Below, piece by piece: positions 31,848-43,672 of a DNA stretch of 64,000 bases. The notes beneath the pieces were generated by a model. The model saw only the letters and a program-made list of their open reading frames with translations. It was not told the DNA's origin and did not search any database. Every line of letters begins with the position of its first letter. Within the stretch, counting starts at the first letter, position 1. The DNA is from Cytospora piceicola (taxonomy: Eukaryota; Ascomycota; Sordariomycetes; Diaporthales; Cytosporaceae), in the NCBI GenBank assembly GCA_023375675.1, contig JALQBC010000002.1, positions 1,550,001 through 1,614,000 on the forward strand, read 5' to 3'. Both the position numbers and the translations under genes were made by a program.

Positions 31848-33008
31848 GGCCGAGCCGGAGGCTTCTTGGAGGCAGATGCCGTCCGCGAGGGGGGCCGCCG
31901 CCCAAAAAAAGGCAAAGGAAAGGGAAGAGAAGAGGCAGAAGCCAGAAACCTCGATGGAGTTGGCCTCTGTACGACAAGTGCAAGGACTCGCAAGCAGCTC
32001 ACCATTCTGACTAAGGGTGAGAGCAGTCCCAACGTTCGGCCAGCGTCGTCGTCGGAGTCACCATCATCTTCAATCTCACATGTACTTGAACACGGCACGC
32101 CCCATCCCTCACCTTCATCTGCATCTGCGCACGCTATTTCATCTCACCCTGGTGTCCTCCAAGTCAGAAGCTCTCCCGGCTCTGCTACTCCGTCGCCGCG
32201 GCGGACGGCTAGTACTCGGACGATGTCAATCTTACCAGTGTCGGGCATGATGACAGCAGTAGCTACGGGAGGTAGACCATCATCCGTCACCAGCGGCAGC
32301 TCGGCTTCTATGACCAGAGGAGGCTTGATGATCATGCTACCCACAACCCCAAGCACGGATCATGGAGATCGTTTCGGACAAAATACTCAACAAATGCCGC
32401 CCCTCCCATTCACCGGTTTCAATACAGGAAGAGCAACACCCTAATTGTCTCCTCAATGGGAACATGAGCGGGAGGGGGAGGCAGAAGATGAAAGAAGACA
32501 ACAGGAACAGTTCGAAGAGCTGCCTCAATCTCAGCCTCAGCCTCAGCCTCAGCCTCGCCCTCGTCCTCAATCTCAATACCATCCCCTGTTATCCGTTATG
32601 CCCGCCCAACACGTCGACCTCCGCGCAGTCATGATACCCAGGGTATACTTCCCGACCAATGGTTCGCAGGCCTCGTCCTCGCATGCCTTTCAGTACCGCC
32701 ATGCCCTCGTGGACGAGGCTGTTCAATACCGTATCGCCACTATGGCCCGATGTCTCGGGTTCCTGCTGAATGGTGGCAATGGTGATGCTGCCGTGTTTGA
32801 GGGTAGGGGTTTGTTGATTGCGGCGGCGGCGGCGGCAGAAACAACAGCTCGTTCGCCTCCTCGTGATCTGTTCAGAAACACATTGGCGGTGGGTAATTAT
32901 GGGAGAAAAGATGTTATCGGGCAGGGCGTCACTATGGGACACAGTCTGGGCCAAGCTAGTCATGAGGGGTGTCCTAGGTCATACTGTCGCGCCTCATACT
33001 CTTGCTGA
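31848..33008 (+). other. In-frame continuation with two stops (possible exons or decayed 3' part)
   Basis: After the TGA at 31845-31847 the same frame stays open to a TAA at 32442-32444 and then again to a TGA at 33006-33008. The first block is Lys/Arg-rich then Ser/Pro-rich (SSSESPSSS, HPSPSSASAHA). The second begins with charged and Gln/Pro repeats (QSQPQPQPQPRPRPQSQ, from CAGCCT hexamers at about 32520-32575) and ends in an Ala run. Either the gene at 30775 is longer and unidentified introns remove both stops, or this is a separate or decaying gene. No clear donor/acceptor pair was found around the stops. Confidence 0.3.
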
Positions 33009-33785
33009 GGCGCTGCATTCATGTTTGTAGCTGGTCATAGTTGGTTAGGTAGGTATGTATTGAAATTGCACGGACCTTGATAGACCTTTTTTGGACCGAT
33101 TTGTAAGAAAACCGAGTAGGATGATCCCCAATCTGACCATACCTATCATCAATGTCATCATCCACCAACAACAAAACTCCCTTTTCATGAGCTCTAACAA
33201 GTGCTTCGAAATAACGAGGCGCCGCCCCATATGGTCCCAGAACGATGGTCGAGACCAGCACGATATATGCTTCATAATAAGCAAGTCGATAACCTAGTTC
33301 ACCATCTCTATTTTGATACAGAAGCCCAACAATATGATGGCAACATCTGATTACCTGTGAGAGAGTGTGTGCGTGGATCCCTAGAGGCTAAAGTACCACG
33401 ACTGTCACCCTCACGGATCCACCAAAAAGGCTGCTTATCAAGCCACCAGCGTATGTCACTCTTTGACCGCCGTTCAGGCTTCCGAAACCTCAGCCACTGG
33501 AGAGTATGTACAGCACGCACACCTTGATCGCGTCCTCTTCAGTCAAGCATATATGTTTCCAGATGTGACGTCGAGCAGGCTGATTTCGGCACAAAGGCTC
33601 GATTTCAGGTGCAAGATACCCTCAATCTTCAAAGACAGTTTGCCTATCTAAAAAAGAGAGAGAAAGAATAGAACGAAGGAAGGCTGCGGACCTAAGCGTG
33701 GAGAATAAGGGGCTGCTTAGCTTCCTAGGCACTCTATTCGTTAGTAGAAGACTCTATAAATATAATCTATACTACTTCTTACCTA
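33009..33785. other. Intergenic region 3' of the NLR
   Basis: No gene is seen. The part nearest the NLR stop (about 33650-33785) is A+T-rich with many TATA-type triplets. Confidence 0.5.
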
Positions 33786-36700
33786 TTACTGCGATATGCG
33801 TCTATATGATTCATATGCCCTTTCAAGGGCACGTTGTGTAGCGAGTCGATCGGGGTGGCCTTCGTCGAGGGTCTCCCTTTCTATAGCTACTATATGCTCG
33901 AAGAGCTGTATAGCATCTGTAATCCTCCCGTCTGATTCGTAAGCCGTTGCGAGTATATACTGTGAAGCGAGTCGGGAAGGGTGGTCTTCGTTAAGGGTCT
34001 TCTTTCTTATAGCTACTACGTTCTCGAGAAGCTGTATAGCATCTTTTATCTTCCCGTCTGATTCGTAAGCAATTGCGAGTACGTGCTGTGAGGCGAGTCG
34101 GTCGGGGTGGCCTTCGTCGAGGGTCTCTTGTATAGCTACTACCTTTTCGAGAAGCTGTATAGCATCTATAATCCTCCCGTCTGATTCGTAAGCAATTGCG
34201 AGTACGTGCTGTGAGGCGAGTCGGTTGGGGTGGCCTTCGTCGAGGGTCTCTTGTATAGCTACTACGTGCTCGAGAAGCTGTATAGCATCTTTAATCCTCC
34301 CGTCTGATCTATAAGCCATTGCGAGTACGTGTTGTGAAGCGAGTCGGTCGGGGTGGCCTTCGTCGAGGGTCTCTCGTATAGCTACTACGTGCTCGAGGAA
34401 TTGGATAGCTTTTTTGGTGCGTCCATCTACTATTAAGCATCGTCCAATCCAATACCGTAGCTCAGACGCTGCTTCGACCTCTATCCCGTAGCTCTCTTCT
34501 AGCAGTCGTGTCGCGTGGGGCATATACTCCCTCCATAAGTTGCGATTATCCCAATCATCCGACGGAAACACTTTCGCGATATGTTGCAGTGCGTTGTGCT
34601 TAGCCTCAGTCAAGCGGCTCCCGGTCCAGATTCGAGCTGCTATATGCACCAAGCGGTGCATGTCATATATTTCACTGTCTTCCCGTTGGTCCACAAAAGC
34701 GTATGAGCACAGCGTTCCGATCGCGCTTGTGAGTTGCTGCTCGGTTGGAAAATCCAACAGGATAGACCGTGGTATGTTCTTTGGCTCAATGCACGCGAGG
34801 AACGCAAGCAGCTGGGCGGCCTGGGGATTGTCGCCGTTGATCTTGTCGAATGAAACAAGCCATGTTGTTGCCACGGGATGTTGGGAGTCCTTATAACGGG
34901 TCCTATCGTCGAAATTGCTGCTTAGCAGCTCGACCTTGTCCTGCTCCGTATGCCGAAACAACTCCAGGTATTTCGCGATTGAAATCTGGTTCTTGTTCAT
35001 ATATGCGGTTGCTTGTCTGATTGCCAAGGGCAGGTAGGTGAGGTCTTCTAGTAGCTGCGCGACGGCGTGGCTGTCCTGGTTTGGGTATCTCAGCAGAGAT
35101 TTCTTCAAGAGTTCCTCTGCTTCTTCGGGAGTCATTGTATGTAGATCGACGATGGCTGTATCAGCAACAGTGGTCGCAACTTGCAGAGACCGCGTGGTAA
35201 ACAAAATTCTCCCGTGGTCACTTTCAGGGAGATAGTCGTATAGGCGAGTCGATTTACCCGAGGAGCCAAGCAAGACATCTCTGTCGTCTGCGTTATCCAC
35301 GATCAGGAGCCATTTCCCGGACTCGGTAGAGTTGAGATATCGCCGCAGCGACTCTTTCGGATCTTCTTTCTCGGCAACTTGAACTCTAAGTTTCGTAGCA
35401 ATATTGACATACGCCTGTTCGAAACTCTGCTCGCTTGAAGCCGGTACCCAGAAAATCGAGTACTCCGGTTTCTCCTTCTTAGTCAGGTAAGCGAGGTGTA
35501 GGGCAACCTGGGTCTTGCCAATGCCGCCCAGGCCGTAGAGGGCGACAGTTTGATGGTCGTCATCAAACAACATCCGTTTGAGAGTGCGGAGCTCCTTCGA
35601 TCGTCCAACGAAAAGCTTGTTCCTCAAAGATGGGAAGAATTGGAACGGATCACCTAACGTAATATTATTAGTTGAATGTATATGTATGGAATATCATATT
35701 TCTTTACTAACTGCTCGTCTCTCCGCTAGGCCCTTCGCCGGGTCCAGCGGCGACCGTTGTTTCTTGCAAGTTGGAGCAGCTACTCATATGGCCAGTGACT
35801 TTCTCGAATGCCCTCCTGTTTACTTGTATGTAGTTCTTGGTGTGTGCAGAGATCTTGCTTGACTTCTCCCAGTCGGACAATGTAATGTCAACAAGGCCCC
35901 TGTCGACATTCAATCGGAAATACTGATCACTGTCGCCATAGTGCTCATCCATACGTGCTGCCACCTTTTGGGAAGTGGAAGCCATTTTCTTCAACGCGGA
36001 GAGGATGTCCGATCGCGTCTTACCGAGTTTGACAACGCCTCCAAGCCCCGTGCCAATGCTGAGAATCTGGAGACGGGGCCGTGATGGGAACTGCCGCCGA
36101 GCTTCGTCGATGAGAACCTCGCACGGGTTGTTATACCCAAAGCCCGCGTCCACAAACTCGACCCCATCTCTGCCAACTCGGATAGGCTTGAAGAATGTAG
36201 TAGCTGCCGAAGTTGCACGGGCTACTTCCCAGATACGACAACCGCGGAAGCCGGCCGAAGTATCGTACGTTGTAAAGAGAGTTGGCGGAGCGTCGACATT
36301 GTCCTTGGTGATAGCGAGAACAGCACTGTGAGACATCAGTACTCTGTTTGCAAACTTGCATGTAAGAAAACATACGTCTTAGTGCATGTTTCATCTCGAA
36401 ACTCCAATTCGCCGTGGGGACAGGTCCTGGCGGTTGGATTGCCCTGTTGCCGCAGAGCGGCACACTCTGGTGCTGTACAGAACTTCCTGCTCGTATATTT
36501 TACCGCATCCTCGAGGGCTGTAGCGGAAAAGGCACCCTTCGGGGGGGCGGGGAGAGGGTTCAGCCTTCGTTTCGGAGTGAACGCCTTCTGAGCGACTTCT
36601 CGGTATTCTTTAAGACAATCGTCAACGCTCATGCGCAGCCTTCCCAACATGATGGCAATAATGCTATATGGCGAGTCAGCGGGGAACATTAAGATATGTC

Positions 36701-36953
36701 GGTGGATTACATACCCTCCAGTGCTTGTGCCGCCGATAAAGTCGAAGTGCTCGCATGGTAGAGGAACGTGATCGAGGCCTCTGGCTTTGCGCACGCCCTC
36801 CATCAGCTCCTCGAGAATCAGAAGGCTAGATATGCCTCGGATGCCTCCGCCATCTGGACCCGTCAGTAACAGCAATAGCACAGGGGCCAAGGGTCTCTCA
36901 CCAAGTGACAGGATCCTGAGCGGGGGGGAGACAGCTTGGGACTGGGAATTCAT
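33786..36953 (-). CDS. Fungal NLR: patatin / NB-ARC / TPR
   Basis: A STAND NTPase of the fungal NOD-like receptor type, expected to trigger a lipase-based response after ligand binding. Exons are 36953-36902, 36853-36715, 36663-36376, 36325-35712 and 35653-33786, with introns of 48, 51, 50 and 58 nt. The spliced frame is exactly 987 codons (986 residues). The patatin phospholipase domain (1 to about 330) has the oxyanion loop DGGGIRG (18-24), the nucleophile Ser61 in GTSTGG and Asp219 in FVDAGFGYNNP. The second intron interrupts the GTSTGG motif and splicing restores it. The NB-ARC starts FVGRSKEL, with P-loop GLGGIGKT (405-412), Walker-B-like WLLIVDNADD, RILFTTRS and LPLAIRQATAYM. The C-terminus is a TPR array of highly similar units. 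All key residues are intact. The gene is surrounded by A+T-rich DNA. Confidence 0.95.
33789..34409 (-). repeat. Five near-identical TPR-coding units
   Basis: Five tandem units form the end of the NLR: 34409-34287, 34286-34164, 34163-34041 (123 bp, 41 residues each), then 34040-33915 and 33914-33789 (126 bp, 42 residues each). Each reads roughly AIQLLEHVVAI.ETLDEGHP followed by DRLASQHVLAIAYESDGRI. Identity between the first three is very high, as in NLR repeats that evolve by unequal exchange. A degenerate unit precedes the array. Confidence 0.92.
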
Positions 36954-37549
36954 GGTGGTACGGCTCGGGTTCGTGTGATGTCTCGTTTATCGATGGATCT
37001 ACGTTGAGGCTCGAATAAAGCAGAAGGAGCGGGGTTGTGCAGGAGAACATAAGCTGCAGTAGTCGGTAATGCACTTTCAAGGTAAGTAATTTATGCAATT
37101 CTGTTTATTACATGCACAGCTGCAAGTAAGCGAATGACCTTTGGACCGTATCAGCTTGGTGTGGGTGATAATCTTGCTCTTCAGACACGGACCACAGAGA
37201 GGCAGATATGGGTAACACAAGATGCGGATATCATACTAAATCCGGAAAACGTCCATGAAAAAAGACCGAGGTAATAGTGCATAAAGACTCTTAGACTAAA
37301 TAAGTCGAAGTCGAGGCTCATAGAATGCAATTATCAGATTATTGAGGGGGCGGTCCTTCGATTGAAGCTTAGCAATTTTATATTTATACCCGGCAGTGCT
37401 ATATTAAATCTAGCCCTTTAAGATCAAGTTATAAGGGCCTAGATCTAAGTTAATGTATAGACCTTTTGTTGGGGAGTAAATCTGAGTCCGTGTGAATGTT
37501 ATTCTACTCGCTTACTTAGGTATATATCGTGAATCTCTATAGATCTGCT

Positions 37550-37774
37550 TCACAACAAATTTCCCAAAGCTTTATAAGTACAGCAGCCCGCGGGCCGCCC
37601 CGCCACTTCTATCGGTAGCGAACATTGAGGGGATAATATCTCAGACCCTGCTGGCGCCGGTGCTGGACCACACTGCTGAAGTGGCATTGCAGTTGGCCAA
37701 GCAGCCACCTCCGCAATGGTCGTCCCAAAAACCACAACTGCAAAACAGGTCAGCCATTCAATGATTCCTTTCAA
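37550..37774 (-). CDS. Possible small Cys-containing secreted-type ORF
   Basis: A 74-codon frame reads a hydrophobic segment (WLTCFAVVVFGTTIAEVAA) followed by a short tail with four Cys (QQCGPAPAPAGSE, SPQCSLP, AGCC). This resembles a fungal small secreted protein with a signal peptide. There is no ATG at its head; the frame begins with TTG. A short upstream exon would be needed, for which a donor-like GTAGGT lies near 37818. Alternatively this is chance. The surrounding DNA is poor in genes. Confidence 0.2.
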   Translation of the reverse strand: MKGIIEWLTCFAVVVFGTTIAEVAAWPTAMPLQQCGPAPAPAGSEILSPQCSLPIEVAGRPAGCCTYKALGNLL

Positions 37775-38364
37775 TTGAGAGATTCCGGAACACAGAGGTG
37801 TGCTCAGAGACCTACGTGCCGTGTTGACTGCAACAGCCCTCCAAGCATGAATACAGTGTGGAGCAGAGACTATCTTGCTGGCACGGCTACAGAAGGCTAT
37901 GTACGAGGCAATGGAAAAACGAAGCAGGTTGAAAGCTCACAGCATCAACATGGCCAACAATGTGGGAGACGCAGTGGAATGGGAGAAAGGATAACGGAGC
38001 TAGGAGGATGTGTAACATCAATGATCCTATCATCACGATGCAAATGAAAGTAGAGAATAGGTATAGCTTAACGAGTGAGACCATCAGAGCCCTAATCTTC
38101 ATCCTTGTCAGTATCTCGAAACCATCATCATCGCCGTACGGAGGGCCAGGATCATTTCTAAAGGTTAAGTAAGTTTGTCTGTTGAGGTGCGGAAAATAGC
38201 CAGTATAGGTTTTCTCTGCCGTCTCATAATTACGCTTAGTTTCCTACGGTTCAAGGGATTATAAAGGGGGCTTTGATCAATTATCTTAGCATGTAAATTA
38301 TCGTACGGCTCCCAGATACGTAAGGTGACTATTTGCCTAAAACCTGCTATGCACAGTATGATGT

Positions 38365-38378
38365 CCCCCCCCCCCCCC
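38365..38378. repeat. Poly-C tract (14)
   Basis: Fourteen consecutive C bases, 53 bp beyond the stop codon of the Ayg1-like gene on the opposite sense. Length may be unreliable in sequencing. Confidence 0.9.
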
Positions 38379-38430
38379 GCTCCGTGCGGCCACGTTATAC
38401 TGTACATTGAAACGACCTAGGCAACGTGCA

Positions 38431-39745
38431 TCATGCCGTGGCCATAACCTGCTCCATCCAGGGATACACACTCCCATTCGCCGGCGGATACCCCATATGC
38501 AACAACTGGGTAAAGAAGCGCCCCTCCTTGGGACTACCAAACTCAAACAAGAGCATACTGTCCTCGATCGGCATAAGACCGTCATGAGTGCCGTTGACCA
38601 GCAACAACCGACAGCTGGGCTGGTCAAGGATTCCCGCCTCGACCAGGCTGAAATCCTTCTGCGCGTTGTCTAGAAACTCATCGACCGTCGCGTAACCAAA
38701 CTTCTCGCGCAGGGCTGGGAGCGCAGTCCATGGGTACTCGTGGTCCTTTGCCTTCTCGAGCCAGGCCCGTGAGAAGAAGTGGTGAGTGCCTGCCCCCTGA
38801 CCGACGGCGCCGGTGAGACGCTTTGCGTGCGTGTGTGCTGCGCGCACCGCGTTGTATCCGCCGGCTGACAGGCCCCATGCCATGACCTTGGCCATGTTGA
38901 AGGTGCCCTCTTTCTCCATCCTTCGAGCACCCCTTGTGTCAGCCATGTCCCACATTACCGTATAGCCGACTTCTTCTTGAAGTCTCCCACAAGGGGAAGG
39001 AGAATCGGTACCGTACTCACCAGTCAAGGATGCTAGTCCACAAACGATCCGGTGAAGTTGGATCCCTCCTGTCAGCCGGACAGTCCGCCGTACCGGGAAT
39101 ATCCACAATCACACTCGCCCACCCACGGGCCAGGAACTCATCACTCCGCGCCGTATTATCAGGCCTATGGCCATCTAATCCACACATCAGAATTACAGCC
39201 GGGCAAGGCTTCTCCCTCGACACGCCCTCGGGATACCGCACGTAGAGCGGGACCTCAGTCCCTTCGTCGCTCGGCCGACCAGCCGTGTGCGGAATATCAA
39301 TGTCGAGGATCGGGCAGTCGAACAGCGCCGCGGCTTTCATGTACGTCCGCTTCTGCGCCTCGTACGCCTGGCGCTTGGTGTCCGAGTTGATGTAGGGGAA
39401 GCGCGCGATGCGGTAGACGGCGCAGGCGCGCAGGTACAGGGCAACGGCGGACTGCCTGTCGTCATGGGCGAGGGCGGCGTCGCCACGGCCCACCAGTTCT
39501 TTGCAGGGGGCCAGAAACTCGCGGGTGTACTCCTCGCTGTAGCCGTCGTGAATGTCCTTCTGGATGAGCGCTTCGAAGATGGGGGCGAAGTCTTCGTACT
39601 GGCCGTCGTGGAAGGGGTAGAGGGACCGCTCGCAGGGGAACTTCCATTTCTTGTTCCATAGGGCGGAGATTGACTCCAGGTGAGGGTATACCTGCTCGAA
39701 CTTGTCGCCTAGAATCCATCTGGACCCGGTTCTCGGATCAGTCAT
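38431..39745 (-). CDS. Ayg1-type alpha/beta hydrolase (polyketide-shortening family)
   Basis: Exons are 39745-39021 and 38932-38431; the 88-nt phase-2 intron (GTGAGT...CACAAG) joins them into 408 residues, the length of Aspergillus fumigatus Ayg1. That enzyme shortens a heptaketide naphthopyrone by C-C hydrolysis in DHN-melanin synthesis; related enzymes cleave other 1,3-dicarbonyls. Family motifs are RWILGDKFEQVYPH, WKFPCERSLYPFHDGQYEDF, VYRIARFPYIN, ILMCGLDGHRPDN, RGWASVIVDIPGTADCP and SPDRLWTSILDW. The catalytic Ser lies in WGLSAGGY, the Asp in NGTHDGLMP and the His in LLHMGYP. ATG 39745 is chosen because similarity begins there. No PKS or melanin gene is adjacent; the nearest neighbour is a flavin monooxygenase in the same orientation. 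The true substrate is unknown. Confidence 0.9.
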
Positions 39746-40727
39746 GACTTGGGGTGTACTCCGGGAGCGGTAGAAGAGTGTTGGAGAGATGTTAAAGTCC
39801 GTAGGTGCACTACGTATGTACGTTGAACAACAAGGCCGACAAGACAAGGGTTACGACGTCAAGTGAAGAAAAACATTTTATCAATTGTAATATCGCCCGG
39901 AACCTTGAAAGATTTGCTTAGTAAATACCTGGAAACCGGGTTCTATTTTCCCTTCCTGCACCTGATGATCAGCATGCAGTGCCTTGTGATTCTCCATGTC
40001 CGGATTTCCCCACCGGTCACCGCAGCGTGATGACGCCGTCCAGCAGGCTTCACGCTTATCGAAATGAAGGTGGGCATCTTCAGTGCCCTTGGACCTAGCT
40101 TCCGGGGAAGACGTCAGAGGAATCCTATAGATCATTCTGGAGTATTAGGTCCGAGAAAGGATGTCGGGACCAGAGGTAACGCACCCGCCTGTCCGAAGCC
40201 CCGAGCACGATTCCTAGATCTACCTCACTGGACCTACACATCCAAGTTTCTCGTAAAGTTGAGCAGTCAGTCATATTTGTGCTGGTGAGGGGGTGTGCTG
40301 AATACGGGCTTATCTTTTTGAATCACATGCAAACTTATCGAGGGTGCGTAGTATCTCAGTCCTTCTGCACAAGCAAAGGTTATCTATATATTAATCTATA
40401 TAACGGACAGTCAGACTCTGTGTGGAGGAATCGGAGTCCCCCGACTAGCAGAGATAGTATACAAATAATAAGGCAGAATGGCTCAATATAGTGAACTTGA
40501 GGAAGACCACTCCGGCTGTACTGGATAAGGCGCTGTCATATCAACCGGAGCAGTATTTGCTGTACGAACTCATTCAAATTCAGCCCAATCTGATATTCAG
40601 TACTAAAGACGGGATGAGGACAGATTTATAGTATATTTCCTGTCCAACGAAACTACTGTTTGGTCTATTCTTTAAGAAGAACCGGACAATAACCTGCTCT
40701 CTTTTGGGGACAATTTCCCTTCCTTCC
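39746..40727. other. Intergenic region
   Basis: No gene is seen. The stretch 40280-40700 is A+T-rich with short frames only. It separates the Ayg1-like gene from the monooxygenase, both on the minus strand. Confidence 0.5.
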
Positions 40728-42866
40728 TCAACTTCTGATAACAATTCCGGCCATCTTGCCATCGGCCTTCCAGTCCCCTAGAACCATCCTGTAGGCAGGA
40801 AGCCCCCTCATATAAGTAGAAGTCCTACGCCTCTTCAGCTGTTCCTCGTCCGACACAGCCTGCAGCACCTCGCCTTCACTGTTGAAGTACCCCGGCGTGC
40901 ACACCGCAACAGGGCTAGCAAACCTGTCATACTTGAGGACCTCGGCGACCCACGCCTCCTCCGCTTCGACACTGGGCTCGACGGCCAGGCGGCTGGGGTC
41001 GTCCGCGCGGCGGAGGGACTCTGTGATGATATAGGCCGCATGGCGCGCGAGCGCCTCAAGAGAACCTGTCATGTTGGGCCCGCTGCCTATATGAGATGTG
41101 CCGCTTAGGAAGAGGTTGGGGAACGAGGACGTCATGGACCCGTGCAGCGTCGCGGCTCCTCTGAGGGCCCATTTGTCTGCCATCTTGACTGAGTTGCGAC
41201 CTGGACGGGAGGCTGTGAGCAAACCTAGCGTGTATGACTCCGAGAATAGAGAGATGGCTTACCGGTGACGACTGTATTCCCCTTTGATCCTGGGTCCGGG
41301 TTATGAATGTCGACCACGGGTCGAAAGCCGGTGCCAAGTATGAGCACGTCGAGCTCGACCTCCCGCCCACCTCCGATGAGACCCTTGGCAGAAGCCCCGG
41401 TAACGCCCTTCGTATCCGCTATGTCCACCAGGTGCACATTGGGAAGGTTGAACGTCTCCAGGTACTCGTCGTGAAAGCCTGGGCGCTTGCACCAAGTCGG
41501 GTACCACGGCTTCAGGGCGTCAGCCGTTCGGCGGTCGCGGACTACCTGGTCCACCCGGCTGCGAATTCGTTCCTGGAAAGGTGCGTCGAGCTCCAGGTAA
41601 TCCCTGGTGTGCTTGGGGACCATGTCAGGTGTCATCACTGGCGCGTCTGATCGGCCTATGAAGGCCGAGAACGTCTTCAACTTTGTCCACCCGTCAGTGA
41701 GGTACGTGTTGTCGGCTGGCTCTCCCTGGGCGAGAAGATCAAAGTTTGTCATCCGCTCGTGCTGCCAGCCGGGTTTGGCTGCGATATTCGTCTTCCATTC
41801 CACGGGGTCAGTCGGTTGCTGGTTCCGGTAGCCTATGGAACTTGGTGTCCGCTGGAAGACGTAGAGTTCCTTGGAATACTCGGCGAGCTTTGGGACTGCC
41901 TGTATTGATGTTGGACCCGTCCCCAGAATACCGACCCTCTTGTCCTGAAGCTTTGACAATGTCTGGTCCGCTGGACTCCCGCCGGTGATATCGTATCTCC
42001 AGCGAGCGGCGTGGAACAGCTGTCCCTCGAAGTTCTCGAGCCCGGGAACCTTGGGGGCTTTCGGGTGGTTGAGGACACCGTTACAGATACATAGGAATTG
42101 CGAATGTGCCGTCAAGGTGACTGGTTTGTTCCCCGGGCCACGATCCTGCTCCATGACGACAGCCCAACGCCTCGTATCGTCGTTCCATTCAGCACTTGTC
42201 ACTTTGGTCCGGAATACTCCTTTGTCTGCAAAGCCATAGTGGTGGGCGATCCGTTCACAATGTCCCCGCAGTTCTTCACCGTAGGAGTACCTGTGCTTTG
42301 GTATGTAGCCTGTTTCCTCTAGTAGAGGGCAGTATACAGAGGCTTCAGTGTCACACATGACCCCTGGATAGCGATTCCTGTATAATAAAGTCATGAAGTG
42401 TTCCTTCCAAACGGACCAGGGGGATACAAAACATCCGTTGGTTGATGAACCACATCTATTGGGATCACTGAAGGTTAACAGGGAGAGAACGAGCATACCA
42501 ATACCAGGTTCCACCGAAGCCTCCTGCAATATCAACAATCCGGATGCCTTCTGCTGCAATGCCTGCTTCGATCAAACGTGCCGCGAACAGCAGACCGCCA
42601 AACCCAGCACCGAGGATGATGACTTGGACTTCCTGGCCATCTTCTATTGCCGGAGGTGCCGCGTTCAATGCATCGTGGTCGACGAAAGGGTCTTCTGCAA
42701 GGTAAGCGAACTTGTCGGAGTCCTCGAGCTCCACGTTCTGGGCAAGACCGTCAGGCCGATCTCGTCTCTGCTTTTCTTCTGCGTATTTCCTGGACAATGC
42801 CTCGATATCAAATGACCCTGGATTATCAGGGCCATCTAGCACTGGCTGCTTGGAGTTGGCTACCAT
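40728..42866 (-). CDS. Flavin-dependent Baeyer-Villiger-type monooxygenase
   Basis: Exons are 42866-42499, 42377-41263 and 41212-40728, with introns of 121 and 50 nt, giving 655 residues. Class B monooxygenases insert oxygen next to a ketone using FAD and NADPH. The N-terminus contains DIEALSRKYAEEKQRRDRPDG, typical of fungal long-form enzymes. The FAD Rossmann motif is VIILGAGFGG. The segment GGTWYWNRYPGVMCD spans the first splice and is restored by it. The fingerprint FEGQLFHAARW matches FxGxxxHxxxW. The NADPH motif is GILGTGPTS, and LILGTGFRPV follows. An in-frame ATG also exists at 43058; 42866 is preferred because family similarity begins there. The substrate is unknown. Same strand as the Ayg1-like gene, about 1 kb away. 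Confidence 0.92.
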
Positions 42867-43672
42867 GTTGCTGCACAGGTTCTCGGGGGGAGGGGGGGCA
42901 AGCAAATCCCAAACTTTCGGTAATATTGTTTTTGCTAGATACCAGTTGACCTGGACAAATTCTCCCCATGAACGATATAACTGATTTATTTCCGTCCTCA
43001 GTTTGGTTTGACCAACCCAGAAGTGCCGAGGGTTTTCCTGGCTCTGTTGATTAATCATAACACCTACTTCGATCCAATGCTGAGAGCAGTCCACATGCGA
43101 GGATTACTCATACCGCGATACGGCATTGGGATATGTGCCCCCGCTGTGATGTTGCTACACTGCAACACATGATGCAGGTAACATTTCCTACTTGGGTATA
43201 ACACTGGCAGTGCAGTTCATGGGCATATTATAATATGTACGAGACATCGACGATGGGGTACGATGATAACCGAGCTTTAACCATTGATGTCATAGGAAGA
43301 GGCGAATAAAATCAAGCATCACGAAACTCTTCAACTAAGATGCTTAGAAATGGGTTTCAGATGGGTGGTGAAGGTGGAATGCCGGGCTTGGCGACATGAA
43401 CAGAGAGGGGACTGAGGAGGTTCTTTTGTCCGACCCTCCTTGACATGCTCTTGGATCTGCTCGCGGGAAAGCTGTCCATTGACCGATGACTTCGAGCATC
43501 CAGGCCGACCTCTATACTCATGAACATTACAGAGTTGGATCAAGGGGCTCATCCGCATATGTTCACTAGGCCAATGGCCAAGTCAGGTCAGGCTTTATAG
43601 GTTCACAATCTGGTGGACTACTCGAACCATTTCGCTGCTTATTCGAATTAACCATTACTAATATGCTCAGTC
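42867..43672. other. Intergenic region between monooxygenase and arylsulfotransferase-like gene
   Basis: The first 190 bp remain open in the monooxygenase frame (to an ATG at 43058), so the promoter may start further upstream than annotated. No other feature. Confidence 0.4.

Larger units (their letters stand above)
36954..38430. other. Intergenic region between NLR and Ayg1-like gene
   Basis: The tract 37200-37540 is A+T-rich and RIP-like. A possible small secreted-protein-like frame lies at 37550-37774. A run of 14 C occupies 38365-38378, just 3' of the hydrolase gene. No other gene is recognised. Confidence 0.5.

Noticed and set aside
36334..36953. Separate 205-codon patatin fragment gene
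   Set aside because: It is the unspliced reading of the first three NLR exons; intron removal restores DGGGIRG and GTSTGG and joins the rest in frame.
42867..43094. N-terminal extension of the monooxygenase from an earlier in-frame ATG (43058)
   Set aside because: The added 64 residues have no family counterpart that I recall; kept only as an alternative start.
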